From DATJFQ01 sp035495555 (GTDB lineage Bacteria > Acidobacteriota > Vicinamibacteria > Vicinamibacterales > 2-12-FULL-66-21): a DNA stretch of 64,000 nucleotides. The notes below the pieces were generated by a model. It was not told the origin of the DNA, did no database searches, and saw nothing but the letters and a program-made list of their open reading frames with translations. A program made the position numbers and the translations under genes. The stretch is from the NCBI GenBank assembly GCA_035495555.1, contig DATJFQ010000038.1:1-64000 (forward strand), written 5' to 3'. Shown piece by piece: positions 25,073 through 33,961 of the stretch. The stretch's first letter is position 1. Every line of letters starts with the position of its first letter.

Positions 25073-26620
25073 TCAGGAGACGGTGACGATGGGAAAGCGC
25101 CTGCGCTTTGCCGGTGCGGGATCCGGTTCACGGAGATCAGGCATCGGGTTCGACGCAAAGAGCCGTCGCGCAAAGCGGGCGAGCCACCGCGCCCAATGCG
25201 CAGAGCGGCGAACCCGGGCGCTGTCAGCCGCGATGCCCGTGTTCGCGTACATCTGCCGGTACAGCCTGGAAATGAGCACGAAGGCCAGCCGCCCACGCAC
25301 GCTCTTCAGGAACCCCGATCGCTGCCACGCGAGAGGCCACGCATAGAACTGATCCCAGACCGCCTGCGTACGCGTGCGAAGTTCGTCCGGGGTCATCAAC
25401 GGGTGCGGCGTATACACGCGTGGCCGCTGGTGCGGCGGAATGAGCCAGTACCGTGTCAGCGGCACGCCATCGATGACAGGTACGTCGCGCGCCTCACGCT
25501 CCCATTTCTGAAAATCGATGGTGCCCGGCAGCGGCTGGAGCATCACGAACTGCGCAAACGACACACCCGCGCGCTGCGCGAGATCCGCGGTCGCATCGAA
25601 GGTGTCGGGCGTATCGGTGGGCAGTCCGAAGATGAACGAGCCGAGCACGTGGACGTCGGCGGTTCGAAACGCCTGCAGCCGGTTGACGAGTCCCTCGCCC
25701 GCTTCGTTGAAGTTCTTGAAGACCGCCTTCAGCCCTTCAGGTGTGACGGACTCGACGCCCACGAGAGCGCCGCGGATGCGGGCTCGACGCATGGCGGCGA
25801 GAAACTCGGGATCTTCCGCGGCCTCCATCGTGATTTGTGTGTAGAACACCATGTCGTCGGGCAACTGTTCGAGGCGAGCCATCAGCTCGAAGCGTTCTTC
25901 ACGGATGCTCGAGAGCGCGGCAAGCTGACGCTTGTCGGCGCGACGGTCGGCCGCCGCGAGGTCCTCCAGCGTGACCGGATAAAAGTTGTCGTCGGCAAGA
26001 ACGATGAACCGGAAGCCCTGCCGTCGAAGCTGCACGATCTCTCGCACGACGAGCGTCACGTCACGCTGGCGCGGCTTCTGCCCATCGGTGCGCCATACCG
26101 AACAGAACGAGCAGTGCTTCGGACAGCCGCGCACCGTCTGCACGGACGCCCACATGTAGCGATCCTTCGGCAGCAGATCCCATCGGGCGGGGGAAAACGA
26201 CTCCCCGTCGATGCGGCCGCCGGTGTAGCGGGTCTGCGGGTGACCGCTGGCGCAGTCCTCGAGCACCGTCTGCCAGACGAGATCTCCATCACCGCTGACC
26301 ACCGCGTGCGCGGCGCCACGCTCGAGCACTTCATCGGGGAACAGCGTCGCGTGAATGCCGCCAAACACCACGAATGCGCCGCGGGCGCGCGCGACCTGGC
26401 CGATGCGGTAGCCTCGCAGCGCATTTCCCGTGTGGATGCCGATTCCGACGACGTCGCCGGACGCGATCGATCTCTCATCCATCGGCTCCAGCGTTTCGTC
26501 GACCAGCACCGGGGTGCCATAGCGCGCCGGCGTGGCGGCGGCCAGGACGTATTGCCAGCGTGGAGTGATCACCGCCGTGCCAAACGATACGTCGCTGGGA
26601 TTGACGAGATGGATGCGCAT
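25073..26620 (-). CDS. B12-binding-domain radical SAM protein
   Basis: The 515-residue product has an N-terminal cobalamin-binding-like Rossmann domain (about 1-145: MRIHLVNPSD, GIGIHTGN, VVFGGIHATLFPDEVLE). The DxHxxG cobalt-ligand motif is not seen, so B12 binding may be base-off or absent. A radical SAM core follows with the [4Fe-4S] motif CPKHCSFC (Cys166, Cys170, Cys173), then FIVLADDNFY and GSFIFGLPTDTPDTF typical of the Elp3/MiaB-NifB fold. Related enzymes methylate or rearrange hopanoids, porphyrins and peptides. The start at 26620 gives a 10-bp spacing from the M56 gene; the longer frame would overlap it. The substrate is unknown. Confidence 0.88.
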   Translation of the reverse strand: MRIHLVNPSDVSFGTAVITPRWQYVLAAATPARYGTPVLVDETLEPMDERSIASGDVVGIGIHTGNALRGYRIGQVARARGAFVVFGGIHATLFPDEVLERGAAHAVVSGDGDLVWQTVLEDCASGHPQTRYTGGRIDGESFSPARWDLLPKDRYMWASVQTVRGCPKHCSFCSVWRTDGQKPRQRDVTLVVREIVQLRRQGFRFIVLADDNFYPVTLEDLAAADRRADKRQLAALSSIREERFELMARLEQLPDDMVFYTQITMEAAEDPEFLAAMRRARIRGALVGVESVTPEGLKAVFKNFNEAGEGLVNRLQAFRTADVHVLGSFIFGLPTDTPDTFDATADLAQRAGVSFAQFVMLQPLPGTIDFQKWEREARDVPVIDGVPLTRYWLIPPHQRPRVYTPHPLMTPDELRTRTQAVWDQFYAWPLAWQRSGFLKSVRGRLAFVLISRLYRQMYANTGIAADSARVRRSAHWARWLARFARRLFASNPMPDLREPDPAPAKRRRFPIVTVS

Positions 26621-26630
26621 CGCCTTGCCT

Positions 26631-28034
26631 TTACTCTGAGCCGCCGGCGACATGCCGGGCGAAGCGGGTGAAGAAACCAGCCGTGGCTACGCCGGCGTCT
26701 TTGGATTTTCGGCCGATGGCTACGCCCCCGGCAGCGGCCGCCGTCCAGGGAGATTGCCGCTGCTCGCCGGTCGCATTCGGGCGGGCAGGGGAGTCGAAAC
26801 TGGGGGGCACGCGCGACAGCGGCGTTCCGACCATGCTCGCGGCGCCCGATTCGGGAGTCGGCAAGCCGTCAACGCGCGCGGTGGCGATCTCCGCCGGAGC
26901 GGCGTTCCGGTCTTCGGCCGGGTTCGATGCTGCAGGCGGCTGATCCGACGACGACACGGCTCGAGCCGGCCGCACAACCAGACGAGGCGAGCGCTCTATC
27001 GGCACTGCCGGAGGCGTGACCGCGGAGACGGCCAACGGCTGGACCCGGTGCATGGAGCGGGTGAGCGTTCGAGGCACCAGTGGAACGGTGAACGCCGTAA
27101 TCTCGACGACCGTCAATCCGCTCAACACCACCGCGATCACGCACACGGTACCGACTGCGGCCGCCGTGATCGCGCGTGATGCGACGGGTGCGATCAGCCA
27201 GCGCGGCGAAAGAATGCTCACGATTCGAGCCCTCAACCCGGATGTCGCGAGAACGGCCGGTACGACGCGCAGAGATTCGGGCGCACGTCCGAGGCTCGCC
27301 AGCTTCATCAGACACGCGGCGTACGACTTTGGAGAGCCGGTGATGGCGACGGTCGCTTCATCACAGCCAATCTCGCGCTCGCGGTGCAATCGTCGATCGA
27401 GCCACCATACCGCGGGGTGCCATCCCCCGAGCATCCGTACGACGACTTGCAGAACGTTGATGAGATCGTCGCGCCGCTGGACGTGGGACCACTCATGGAT
27501 CAGCACGCGATCCAATTCGTCGGCGTTGAGCGTCTGGACGAGCCGCGGCGCGACGGCGATGATCGGCGCGCCCCAGCCGAAGACCGCAGCCGTCGACACG
27601 GCATCCGACAGCACGAGGCGTGCGCGGCGCCGCATGCTGCGGACGCGACGCCAGTACGGCAGGGAATCCTCGAGGTCCGAAGGAAAGGGCCGGCTGCGCG
27701 CCCGCGCGCGACGGATAGCCGCAATCGCCGCCAGCAATTGCCCGGCGTGAATGCTGACCCAGATCAGCCACGCGCCAAGCACGACCGCCATCGACGTCCA
27801 CCAGCCCTCAGGCAACGACACGATCGCGTCCCGTCCCGCTCCCGGCAACGAGCCAAGCGGCCCGGGCGAGGAAGGCATCGAGAGCAGCGCCGGTAACGCC
27901 ATGATGGCCAGCACCGCGGCCCAGCAGGCCACGTACCGGACGTTGGCGCGCGCGCGGCGCAGCACGACGAGCATGAGCCACAGGGCCGCCGCGAGCACGC
28001 CGCCCTGCCACAACCAGTTCAGTACCAGGTCCAT
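26631..28034 (-). CDS. M56-family (BlaR1-like) membrane metallopeptidase
   Basis: The 467-residue product has four N-terminal membrane helices and a cytoplasm-facing zinc protease domain with HEWSH at 180-184 and the downstream EREIGCDEATV glutamate motif. A fifth hydrophobic helix (about 280-310) leads to a Pro/Ala-rich tail. BlaR1 and MecR1 have a C-terminal penicillin-binding sensor domain; this protein lacks it, so its signal is unlikely to be covalent beta-lactam binding. It follows the BlaI-like repressor gene by 9 bp, the standard pairing in which the peptidase triggers loss of the repressor. Confidence 0.9.
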   Translation of the reverse strand: MDLVLNWLWQGGVLAAALWLMLVVLRRARANVRYVACWAAVLAIMALPALLSMPSSPGPLGSLPGAGRDAIVSLPEGWWTSMAVVLGAWLIWVSIHAGQLLAAIAAIRRARARSRPFPSDLEDSLPYWRRVRSMRRRARLVLSDAVSTAAVFGWGAPIIAVAPRLVQTLNADELDRVLIHEWSHVQRRDDLINVLQVVVRMLGGWHPAVWWLDRRLHREREIGCDEATVAITGSPKSYAACLMKLASLGRAPESLRVVPAVLATSGLRARIVSILSPRWLIAPVASRAITAAAVGTVCVIAVVLSGLTVVEITAFTVPLVPRTLTRSMHRVQPLAVSAVTPPAVPIERSPRLVVRPARAVSSSDQPPAASNPAEDRNAAPAEIATARVDGLPTPESGAASMVGTPLSRVPPSFDSPARPNATGEQRQSPWTAAAAGGVAIGRKSKDAGVATAGFFTRFARHVAGGSE

Positions 28035-28043
28035 CGGCCGCTC

Positions 28044-28418
28044 CTAAGCACGATCGATGAGCGTCCGCAGGCGCTCGCGCTCCGCCGGGTCGAGCTCATC
28101 GTCCTCGAGGACGTTCAGCACCAGCAGGCTCAACGATCCGTCGAACAGACGTTTCACCAGGTGGCGGAGTGCACGGCGCCGCGCCTGACCGACATCGACC
28201 ACGGGCGTGTAGACAAACGCGCGGGCGACCTTGTCGTGCTTGACGTACCCCTTGGTCTCCAGAATTCTGAGAATCGTCTGGACCGTGCTGTACGTGACCG
28301 CGCGAGTCCCGTTGACGACGGCGGTGATCTGGGCCACCGAGGCTCGCTGCAAGTGCCAGAGGGCTGCCATCACCTCAGCCTCGGCGTCGGTGAGTGCTGG
28401 AGAACGTCGTCTCGCCAT
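28044..28418 (-). CDS. BlaI/MecI-family transcriptional repressor
   Basis: The 124-residue product has a penicillinase-repressor winged helix (LTDAEAEVMAALWHLQRASVAQITAVVNGTRAVTYSTVQTILRILETKGYV) and a short helical dimerisation tail (residues about 80-124). It is the first gene of a four-gene operon with the M56 peptidase, the radical SAM protein and the secreted protein. Upstream lies a good promoter (TTGACA-N17-TACAGT) and a palindrome TGAAT-AA-ATTCA just before the start codon, which may be its operator. Nothing visible in the operon is a beta-lactamase. Confidence 0.93.
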   Translation of the reverse strand: MARRRSPALTDAEAEVMAALWHLQRASVAQITAVVNGTRAVTYSTVQTILRILETKGYVKHDKVARAFVYTPVVDVGQARRRALRHLVKRLFDGSLSLLVLNVLEDDELDPAERERLRTLIDRA

Positions 28419-28430
28419 GCGTCAGAACTT

Positions 28431-28485
28431 TGAATAAATTCAGACTTCGTGCAGGCACTGTAGCAAGCGCCCCGATCGCTGTCAA
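28431..28485 (-). promoter_or_regulatory. Promoter and candidate operator of the blaI-like operon
   Basis: On the minus strand TTGACA (plus 28480-28485) and TACAGT (plus 28457-28462) are 17 bp apart. The palindrome TGAATAAATTCA (28431-28442) lies downstream of the expected transcript start, 12 bp before the ATG, where a bound repressor would block elongation. BlaI operators elsewhere carry TACA/TGTA half-sites, which this palindrome lacks, so the operator assignment is inference. Confidence 0.6.
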
Positions 28486-28564
28486 TTAAAGAATTAAGAG
28501 TTGGCGGTCACACGCGCGCGTTCCAACACTTTGGAGCGCTGCCGCATCCAAGCGGTGAGGACTT

Positions 28565-30988
28565 GTGAGCTTACTGTCTCAGCATCTGAGCTACGCACTT
28601 CGCAGACTGCGAAGCCAGCCGGCTTTCAGCAGTGTTGCCGTTCTCACGCTGGCGCTCGGGATCGGCGCGACGACGGCCGTGTTCACCATCGTCAACGCGG
28701 TGTTGCTGCGGCGGCTGCCATATCGGGATTCCGGTCGCCTCGTGATGCTGTTTTACGGCCACCACGGCAACGTGTCGCCCTGGTTCTCGCCGCTGGATTA
28801 CCGTGATTACGCGACGAGGAACACTGCCTTTTCTGCCGCGGCCGCGGTGGCGCCGGTCACCGTCACGCTGACGGGCGGCGCGGAACCCGAACGGCTGCAG
28901 GGCGCGCGCGTCTCGTGGAACTACTTCGACGTGCTCGGTGTCGGGATCGCCCGGGGACGCGCGTTCGTGCAGGCCGATGGCCAGAGCGACGGCAACCGCG
29001 TTGTGCTGAGCGACGCGCTGTGGCGCCGCCGGTTCGGCGGCCGTGCTGACATCATCAATTCGACGACAACCGTCGACGGTCACATCGTCACGATAGTAGG
29101 CATCGCCTCGCCCGATCTGCACTTCCCCTCGACCGCGGAGTTCTGGCAGCCGCTGGTCTTCACCCCGCGTGACACATCGCCGGACGCGCGAGACGCCCAA
29201 TGGGTGCAGGTGATCGCCCGCCTCCAGCCCACGGTGTCGCCCGAACAAGCGACCGCCGCGCTGGAGACGATCGGTCGCGCGCTTGCGCGCGAATTTCCGG
29301 AAACCGAGACGGACGTGACCCTGCGTGCGATCCCGTTGCAGGAACGGATAGTGAGGGACATCCGGCCGACGCTGCTGGCACTTCTTGGCGCGGTCACGCT
29401 CGTGCTGCTCATTGCATGCGCGAATGTCGGCGGTCTCCTGCTTGCGGGCGCTCAAGCCCGCGAACGTGAAGTGGCGATCCGCGCGGCGCTTGGTGCGACT
29501 CGTCGTCAGCTCATCGCGCAACTCCTGATCGAAAGCCTCGTGCTGGGGATGCTTGGCGCCACAGCGGGTGTCGCCGTGGCGGTCGCGCTCGTCCGCGCCC
29601 TCGTGCGGCTCGGGCCTGCGTCGATTCCGCGGCTCGCGGCTCTGACAATCGACGGGTACGCTCTGAGCTTTGCGCTGGCTGCGGCCATCGCCACGAGCAT
29701 CGCATTTGGCTTGATGCCGGCCCTCACGGCATCCGCGCAGGCCGATCGCCGGTCTCTCGCGCGGAGCGGCCGCGGCACGGTAGGGAAGAGCACAGCGCGA
29801 GCGCGCCGACTGCTCGTTGTCTCGGAACTCGCACTCGCGGCCACACTGCTGGTCAGCTCGGGCCTGCTCATTCGCAGCTACCTGCGGCTCCAGCGCGTCG
29901 AGCCGGGATTCGATCCGCGAGGAGTCATGACGTTCGGGCTCTCGCTGCCACCCGTCAGATATCCGGCTCCCGCCAACCTCGACGCCTTCGTATTTACGCT
30001 CCTCCTGCGCGTCGGAGCAGAACCCGGCGTGGAATCGGCTGCCGTCGCATTCGGTCTTCCGTTCACGACCGATCTGAACGTCATCACCGGTTTCCGGCGC
30101 GCCGATCAGCCCGAGCCCGATTCGGCGTCGATGCCCTCGGCGTCGCTGCGCATCGTCAGCCCGGATTACTTCAAGACGATGAGAATCCCGATCCGATCGG
30201 GGCGTCTGTTCGATACGCGCGATACGGCTGCGGCGCCAGAGGTCGCGCTCGTCAACGAGCGCGCCGCGCAGCGGTATTTTGCTGGGGTGAACCCCATCGG
30301 ACAGCAGATTCTCGTCAGCGCGCAGTTGGCGCGCGGCGAGCGCACCGGAGCCCGAACAATCGTCGGGGTCGTGGGAAACGTCAAGTACGACGGACTCGAT
30401 GAAGCCCCGCCCGCCGAAATCTACGTGCCCTACGACCAGCATCGGGTCGATGCGTTCACGGTGGCGATACGCACACGTTCGGATCCGGCCGCGATCGTTC
30501 CGTCGTTGCGCCGCGAGGTGGCGGCGCTCGATCCGTTATTGCCGCTCGCGAACATCACGCCGATGGCATCGCTGGTCGACGCCTCGATGGCCGGCCGCCG
30601 ATTTACGATGCTCGTGTTTCTCGCCTTTGCCGCGCTGGCGGCGCTGCTTTCTGCCGTTGGCGTCTACAGCGTGATCGCGTACCTGGTCAGCCATCGAACG
30701 AAGGAGATCGGCGTGCGGCTTGCGATCGGCGCGTCGCCGTCGGGAATCGTGTGGCTTGTCGTGCGAGAAGGTCTGGCCCTGACTGCGATCGGACTGCCGG
30801 TGGGACTCGCCGGCGCGCTTGCCGCCGGCACATGGATTCGGACGCTGCTGTTCGATGTGACGCCGCGTGATCCCGAGACGTTCGCGGCCGTCGGCGCGAT
30901 CCTGTTGGTTGCCGCTGTACTGGCGACATACCTGCCGGCGCGCCGCGCGGCACGGGTGGCGCCGCTGGACGCGCTCGGCATCGATTAG
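28565..30988 (+). CDS. ABC-type permease of the MacB/FtsX 'orphan' (ADOP) family
   Basis: The 807-residue product is a textbook ADOP permease: LSYALRRLRSQPAFSSVAVLTLALGIGATTAVFTIVNAVLLRRLPY at the N-terminus, MacB-type periplasmic domain, ANVGGLLLAGAQAREREVAIRAALGATRRQLIAQLL (first FtsX group), a second periplasmic domain, and VAYLVSHRTKEIGVRLAIGASPSGIV (second FtsX group). It starts at a GTG behind a GTGAGG ribosome site. It shares layout but little detailed identity with the permease at 21501, so they are distinct paralogues. It is divergent from the blaI-like operon. No ATP-binding subunit is present. Confidence 0.93.
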   Translation: MSLLSQHLSYALRRLRSQPAFSSVAVLTLALGIGATTAVFTIVNAVLLRRLPYRDSGRLVMLFYGHHGNVSPWFSPLDYRDYATRNTAFSAAAAVAPVTVTLTGGAEPERLQGARVSWNYFDVLGVGIARGRAFVQADGQSDGNRVVLSDALWRRRFGGRADIINSTTTVDGHIVTIVGIASPDLHFPSTAEFWQPLVFTPRDTSPDARDAQWVQVIARLQPTVSPEQATAALETIGRALAREFPETETDVTLRAIPLQERIVRDIRPTLLALLGAVTLVLLIACANVGGLLLAGAQAREREVAIRAALGATRRQLIAQLLIESLVLGMLGATAGVAVAVALVRALVRLGPASIPRLAALTIDGYALSFALAAAIATSIAFGLMPALTASAQADRRSLARSGRGTVGKSTARARRLLVVSELALAATLLVSSGLLIRSYLRLQRVEPGFDPRGVMTFGLSLPPVRYPAPANLDAFVFTLLLRVGAEPGVESAAVAFGLPFTTDLNVITGFRRADQPEPDSASMPSASLRIVSPDYFKTMRIPIRSGRLFDTRDTAAAPEVALVNERAAQRYFAGVNPIGQQILVSAQLARGERTGARTIVGVVGNVKYDGLDEAPPAEIYVPYDQHRVDAFTVAIRTRSDPAAIVPSLRREVAALDPLLPLANITPMASLVDASMAGRRFTMLVFLAFAALAALLSAVGVYSVIAYLVSHRTKEIGVRLAIGASPSGIVWLVVREGLALTAIGLPVGLAGALAAGTWIRTLLFDVTPRDPETFAAVGAILLVAAVLATYLPARRAARVAPLDALGID

Positions 30989-31029
30989 CGTTCGGCGCAG
31001 TAAGCATTGCCGCTCGTTTGGGCTGTCGC

Positions 31030-32433
31030 TCAGCGACCGTGGGGGACCGCGATCGCGTTCACGATTTCGACCATCATCTGCGTCCCCGTCCGCATGTTCT
31101 CGATCGAAATCCGTTCGTTGTTGCCATGAACGCCCGATTCGTCTTCCTCCGGAATCAGGAATGGCGAGTACCCGTACGACGCGATGCCGTGGTCGCGGAA
31201 GAAGTGGCTGTCGGTGAACCCGGTTGACACCGCGGGCACGATCGCCGCGTTCGGGTAGTGCTGGCGTGTGACGCTCGCAATCGCCTGGTAGAGCGGCGTG
31301 TCCGTCGACGACACGGCCGGCGTGAACCCGAGCAACTGCTCGACCGTGATTCCCGGATCGTTCAACACCGCGTCGAGTTCGCGCTTGAACGCGGGAACAT
31401 CCTGGTCGGGCAGCAGCCGGCAATCGAGCTGCGCTTCCGCCTGTGGGGGGACGACGTTCACTTTCGGGCTTCCGGTCAGCATCGTAATCGAGCACGTGTT
31501 CCGCGTCAGCGCCGCGAGTTCCGGGTACTCGGCCTGCAGCCGCAGCAGGAGGTTCCTGTCCTGAACGGTCTTCGCCATGTTGCCGAACGGTTCCTTCCAC
31601 TGGGGTGCCGCGGCAGCGGCGATGCCCTTGAAGTACGCGTCGACCGCCGGGATGATCCGCGGTGAAAATTCGTACGTCTGCAGCCGATAGAGCGCGCGAA
31701 TCAGGCGATTCACCGAGGAGGCGATCGGCGGCTCCGATCCGTGCCGTGGGGTACCTGTCGACACCAGCTTGAACCAGTACGGGACTTTCTGCGTGACTTC
31801 AATCCCGAACTGCTGCCGTCCCGCGTCGTGTGTTCCGCCGCCACCCTCGTTCAGCACGAACCCGACCCCCTTGAACGACTCGGGGTGATGTTCGACGACC
31901 CAACCGGCGCCATAGGCCGCGCCCGCCTCTTCGTCCGCGGTGGCCATGAAGATGACGTCGCGGTTGAGCGGCGCCTTCGATCGGTGCAGGGCAAGGAACG
32001 CTTCGAGTTCGACAATGCCGAGGCTCTTCGTGTCGAGCGCGCCGCGTCCATACATGTAGCCGTCTTTCACGGTTGCGGCGAACGGATCGATGCTCCAGAA
32101 CTTCCGGTCCGCTGGGACCACGTCCATGTGGCTGAGAAGGAGCAGTGCCGGTTCAGAACCGCCCTCGAGCCGCGCCCAGATGTTGCCGCGCCCTGGCGCC
32201 GATTCCGCGGTTTCGAAGGGGATGCCTTCTTTCGTGAAGATATCTGCGAAGAACTGCATCGTCTTCGATTCGTTGCCCGGCGGGTTGCTCGTGTCGATGC
32301 GGATGTATTGCTGCAGGCGCGTAACCGCGTCGTCCTGGAGCGCGTTCAGGTCGATCGGCTGCTGCGCCTCGAGCGACGACGCGGCGCCGAGCAGCATCGC
32401 GCAGGAAAGGATCCGAAGTGAGCGGCTGAACAT
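31030..32433 (-). CDS. Secreted M20/M25/M40-family zinc metallopeptidase
   Basis: The 467-residue product has a signal peptide (MFSRSLRILSCAMLLGAASSLEA) and the di-zinc M20 catalytic set: His102/Asp104 in SHMDVVPA, bridging Asp134 in GALDTKS, and the general-base pair Glu168-Glu169 in ATADEEAG. The lid/dimerisation domain follows (about 225-345) and the C-terminal ligand in GVHGNNERI. The family includes exported carboxypeptidases and dipeptidases that cut C-terminal residues from short peptides. It is a lone gene. The start at 32433 is chosen because the frame beyond it lacks family features. Confidence 0.92.
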   Translation of the reverse strand: MFSRSLRILSCAMLLGAASSLEAQQPIDLNALQDDAVTRLQQYIRIDTSNPPGNESKTMQFFADIFTKEGIPFETAESAPGRGNIWARLEGGSEPALLLLSHMDVVPADRKFWSIDPFAATVKDGYMYGRGALDTKSLGIVELEAFLALHRSKAPLNRDVIFMATADEEAGAAYGAGWVVEHHPESFKGVGFVLNEGGGGTHDAGRQQFGIEVTQKVPYWFKLVSTGTPRHGSEPPIASSVNRLIRALYRLQTYEFSPRIIPAVDAYFKGIAAAAAPQWKEPFGNMAKTVQDRNLLLRLQAEYPELAALTRNTCSITMLTGSPKVNVVPPQAEAQLDCRLLPDQDVPAFKRELDAVLNDPGITVEQLLGFTPAVSSTDTPLYQAIASVTRQHYPNAAIVPAVSTGFTDSHFFRDHGIASYGYSPFLIPEEDESGVHGNNERISIENMRTGTQMMVEIVNAIAVPHGR

Positions 32434-32621
32434 GCGCACATGTTGAGGGATCAAGGGGACAGGCGCAAGCGCGGCTCCGTCGTCCTTCCGCGTGTAGGCT
32501 GCACCGCACCGAATTGGGCCACGGATGGTGGTCCGTGTACTACCCCCGGTATATCCCCGTGCTAGAGTCACGGCCCCGCTACAAGCGATTCATCGGCAAC
32601 CGGTTCAGAAGGATGTGTGAA

Positions 32622-33089
32622 ATGACGAAGTTACTTATCGCGTGCGCGCTCTCAGCCGTCGCGGCGGCGGCGGCACCGGCGCTCCTGGCCGGCCAGGAGC
32701 AGAAAGCCGGCGGTTCCGACGCGACGGCGGCGATCACGAAGCTCGAGAACGAGAGCGTCAAAGCGGCCCTCGCAAACGATCCGTCGTGGACCCAGAAGTA
32801 CATCGCGAGCGACTTCACCGGTGGTACGAGCCAGGGCACGTGGGATACCAGGGCGTCACTGCTCGGAGACATGAAGGACACTGCGAAGAACAGCACGAAG
32901 ACGCAGACGCTCAGCGGTTTGAAAGTACGCACGCACGGCGATCTCGCGATCGCCACGTACAGCACGACCTACGACGGGATGTATCACGGCGAGCATTATG
33001 CGAGAACCGTCCTGTGCACGGATACGTTCCAGCACCAGGCCGCGGGTTGGATGCTGATGGCGGGCCACTGCTCCGAAGCCGCCAAGTAG
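32622..33089 (+). CDS. Secreted DUF4440 / SnoaL-like protein
   Basis: The 155-residue product has a signal peptide ending near AGQ (about residue 25) and a cone-shaped NTF2/SnoaL fold typical of DUF4440 proteins: ITKLENESVKAALANDPSWTQKYIASDFTGGTSQGT followed by LSGLKVRTHGDLAIATYSTTYDG and a terminal WMLMAGHCS. Members are small ligand-binding or catalytic pockets of unassigned function. The ATG at 32622 has a GAAGG ribosome site at good distance; an in-frame ATG nine bases earlier is the alternative. The following 235 bp to 33324 contain no clear gene. Confidence 0.85.
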   Translation: MTKLLIACALSAVAAAAAPALLAGQEQKAGGSDATAAITKLENESVKAALANDPSWTQKYIASDFTGGTSQGTWDTRASLLGDMKDTAKNSTKTQTLSGLKVRTHGDLAIATYSTTYDGMYHGEHYARTVLCTDTFQHQAAGWMLMAGHCSEAAK

Positions 33090-33308
33090 ACGGCGGGTCG
33101 AGACCGCGACTCGTCCGCCCGCGGGCGGGTCGTGCGTCAGTGCCTCACGCGCCAGACCCGTGTGCGGATCGGCAGCCGCCGTTGAGCATCGGTCTCGCAC
33201 CCCTGTTCATCCGCGGCGTCTCGAACATCAGCCGCGGCATGTATCGTTCGCGCGCTTCCTGAATTTCCTCGAAGATTTCCTGGGCGAGCTGTGATGGCGC
33301 GCGGCAGC

Positions 33309-33314
33309 TATAAT
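33309..33314 (+). promoter_or_regulatory. -10 box of a leaderless membrane-protein gene
   Basis: A perfect TATAAT lies 10 bp before the ATG at 33325, so transcription should begin within a few bases of the start codon. No clear -35 is seen. Confidence 0.6.
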
Positions 33315-33324
33315 CCGCGGCGCG

Positions 33325-33915
33325 ATGCTCATCCCGCTCCTCGTCTGGCTGATCGTGGCGCTGCTGCTGGCGCTCACCGGCACGCTCCACAATCTGCCGG
33401 TGAGCATGCCGGTTGTCGGCGTCACACTGACAGCGGTCCTGCTCCTGGTGCTCGCGCTGTCGAAGAGCGTACGAGTACGGGCGTTCGCCGGCGGACCGCG
33501 TCCGCTCGTCGCATTTCACCTGACGCGATTCGTGGGCTTCTATTTCCTGTGGCTGTCGAGCCTCGGCGTGCTCGCGCGGAACTTCGCCGTGCCCGCGGGG
33601 TGGGGCGACGTGATCATTGCGGCGTGGGCGGTCGCGCTGCTCGCCATCCGCGACTGGAGCTCGCGCGAACTGCGGCTCGCGATCCTCGTGTGGAACGCGT
33701 TCGGCCTGTTCGACATCCTTCTGGTCATGGGGCTGGCGTCGCGGCAGGCAGCCATCGATCCCGGGTTCCGCAACGGCTTCGCGTCGCTGCCGCTCAGCCT
33801 TCTTCCGAGCTTTATCGTGCCGATTGTGATCGCGACACATGTGCTGCTGTTCGCGTGGCTCGGCAGGCGTCGAGGTCACCATCGGGAACAACAGGAGCCG
33901 GCAGCGCAGCCATAG
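33325..33915 (+). CDS. Hypothetical integral membrane protein
   Basis: The 196-residue product has about six hydrophobic helices (near 3-20, 28-46, 64-85, 92-108, 118-138 and 155-178) and a basic, Gln-rich C-terminal tail (GRRRGHHREQQEP). I do not recognise a family. The start is supported by the TATAAT 10 bp upstream, implying a leaderless mRNA. It is followed 46 bp later by the MerR-type gene, which has its own promoter, so the two are probably separate transcription units. Confidence 0.72.
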   Translation: MLIPLLVWLIVALLLALTGTLHNLPVSMPVVGVTLTAVLLLVLALSKSVRVRAFAGGPRPLVAFHLTRFVGFYFLWLSSLGVLARNFAVPAGWGDVIIAAWAVALLAIRDWSSRELRLAILVWNAFGLFDILLVMGLASRQAAIDPGFRNGFASLPLSLLPSFIVPIVIATHVLLFAWLGRRRGHHREQQEPAAQP

Positions 33916-33924
33916 CGGCAGGTA

Positions 33925-33953
33925 TTGACAGTAGACAGTTCTACTGTTATCTT
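33925..33953 (+). promoter_or_regulatory. MerR-type promoter with perfect dyad in the spacer
   Basis: TTGACA (33925-33930) and TATCTT (33948-33953) are 17 bp apart. The perfect inverted repeat ACAGTAGA-N4-TCTACTGT (33928-33947) fills the spacer, the usual place for a MerR-family operator. The GTG of the regulator starts 8 bp after the -10, so the message is leaderless and probably autoregulated. Confidence 0.75.
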
Positions 33954-33961
33954 GACGCGAC

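Noticed and set aside
26631..28418. Beta-lactam resistance regulon
   Set aside because: The M56 protein lacks the penicillin-binding sensor domain and no beta-lactamase or PBP2a gene is linked, so only the signalling pair is conserved.
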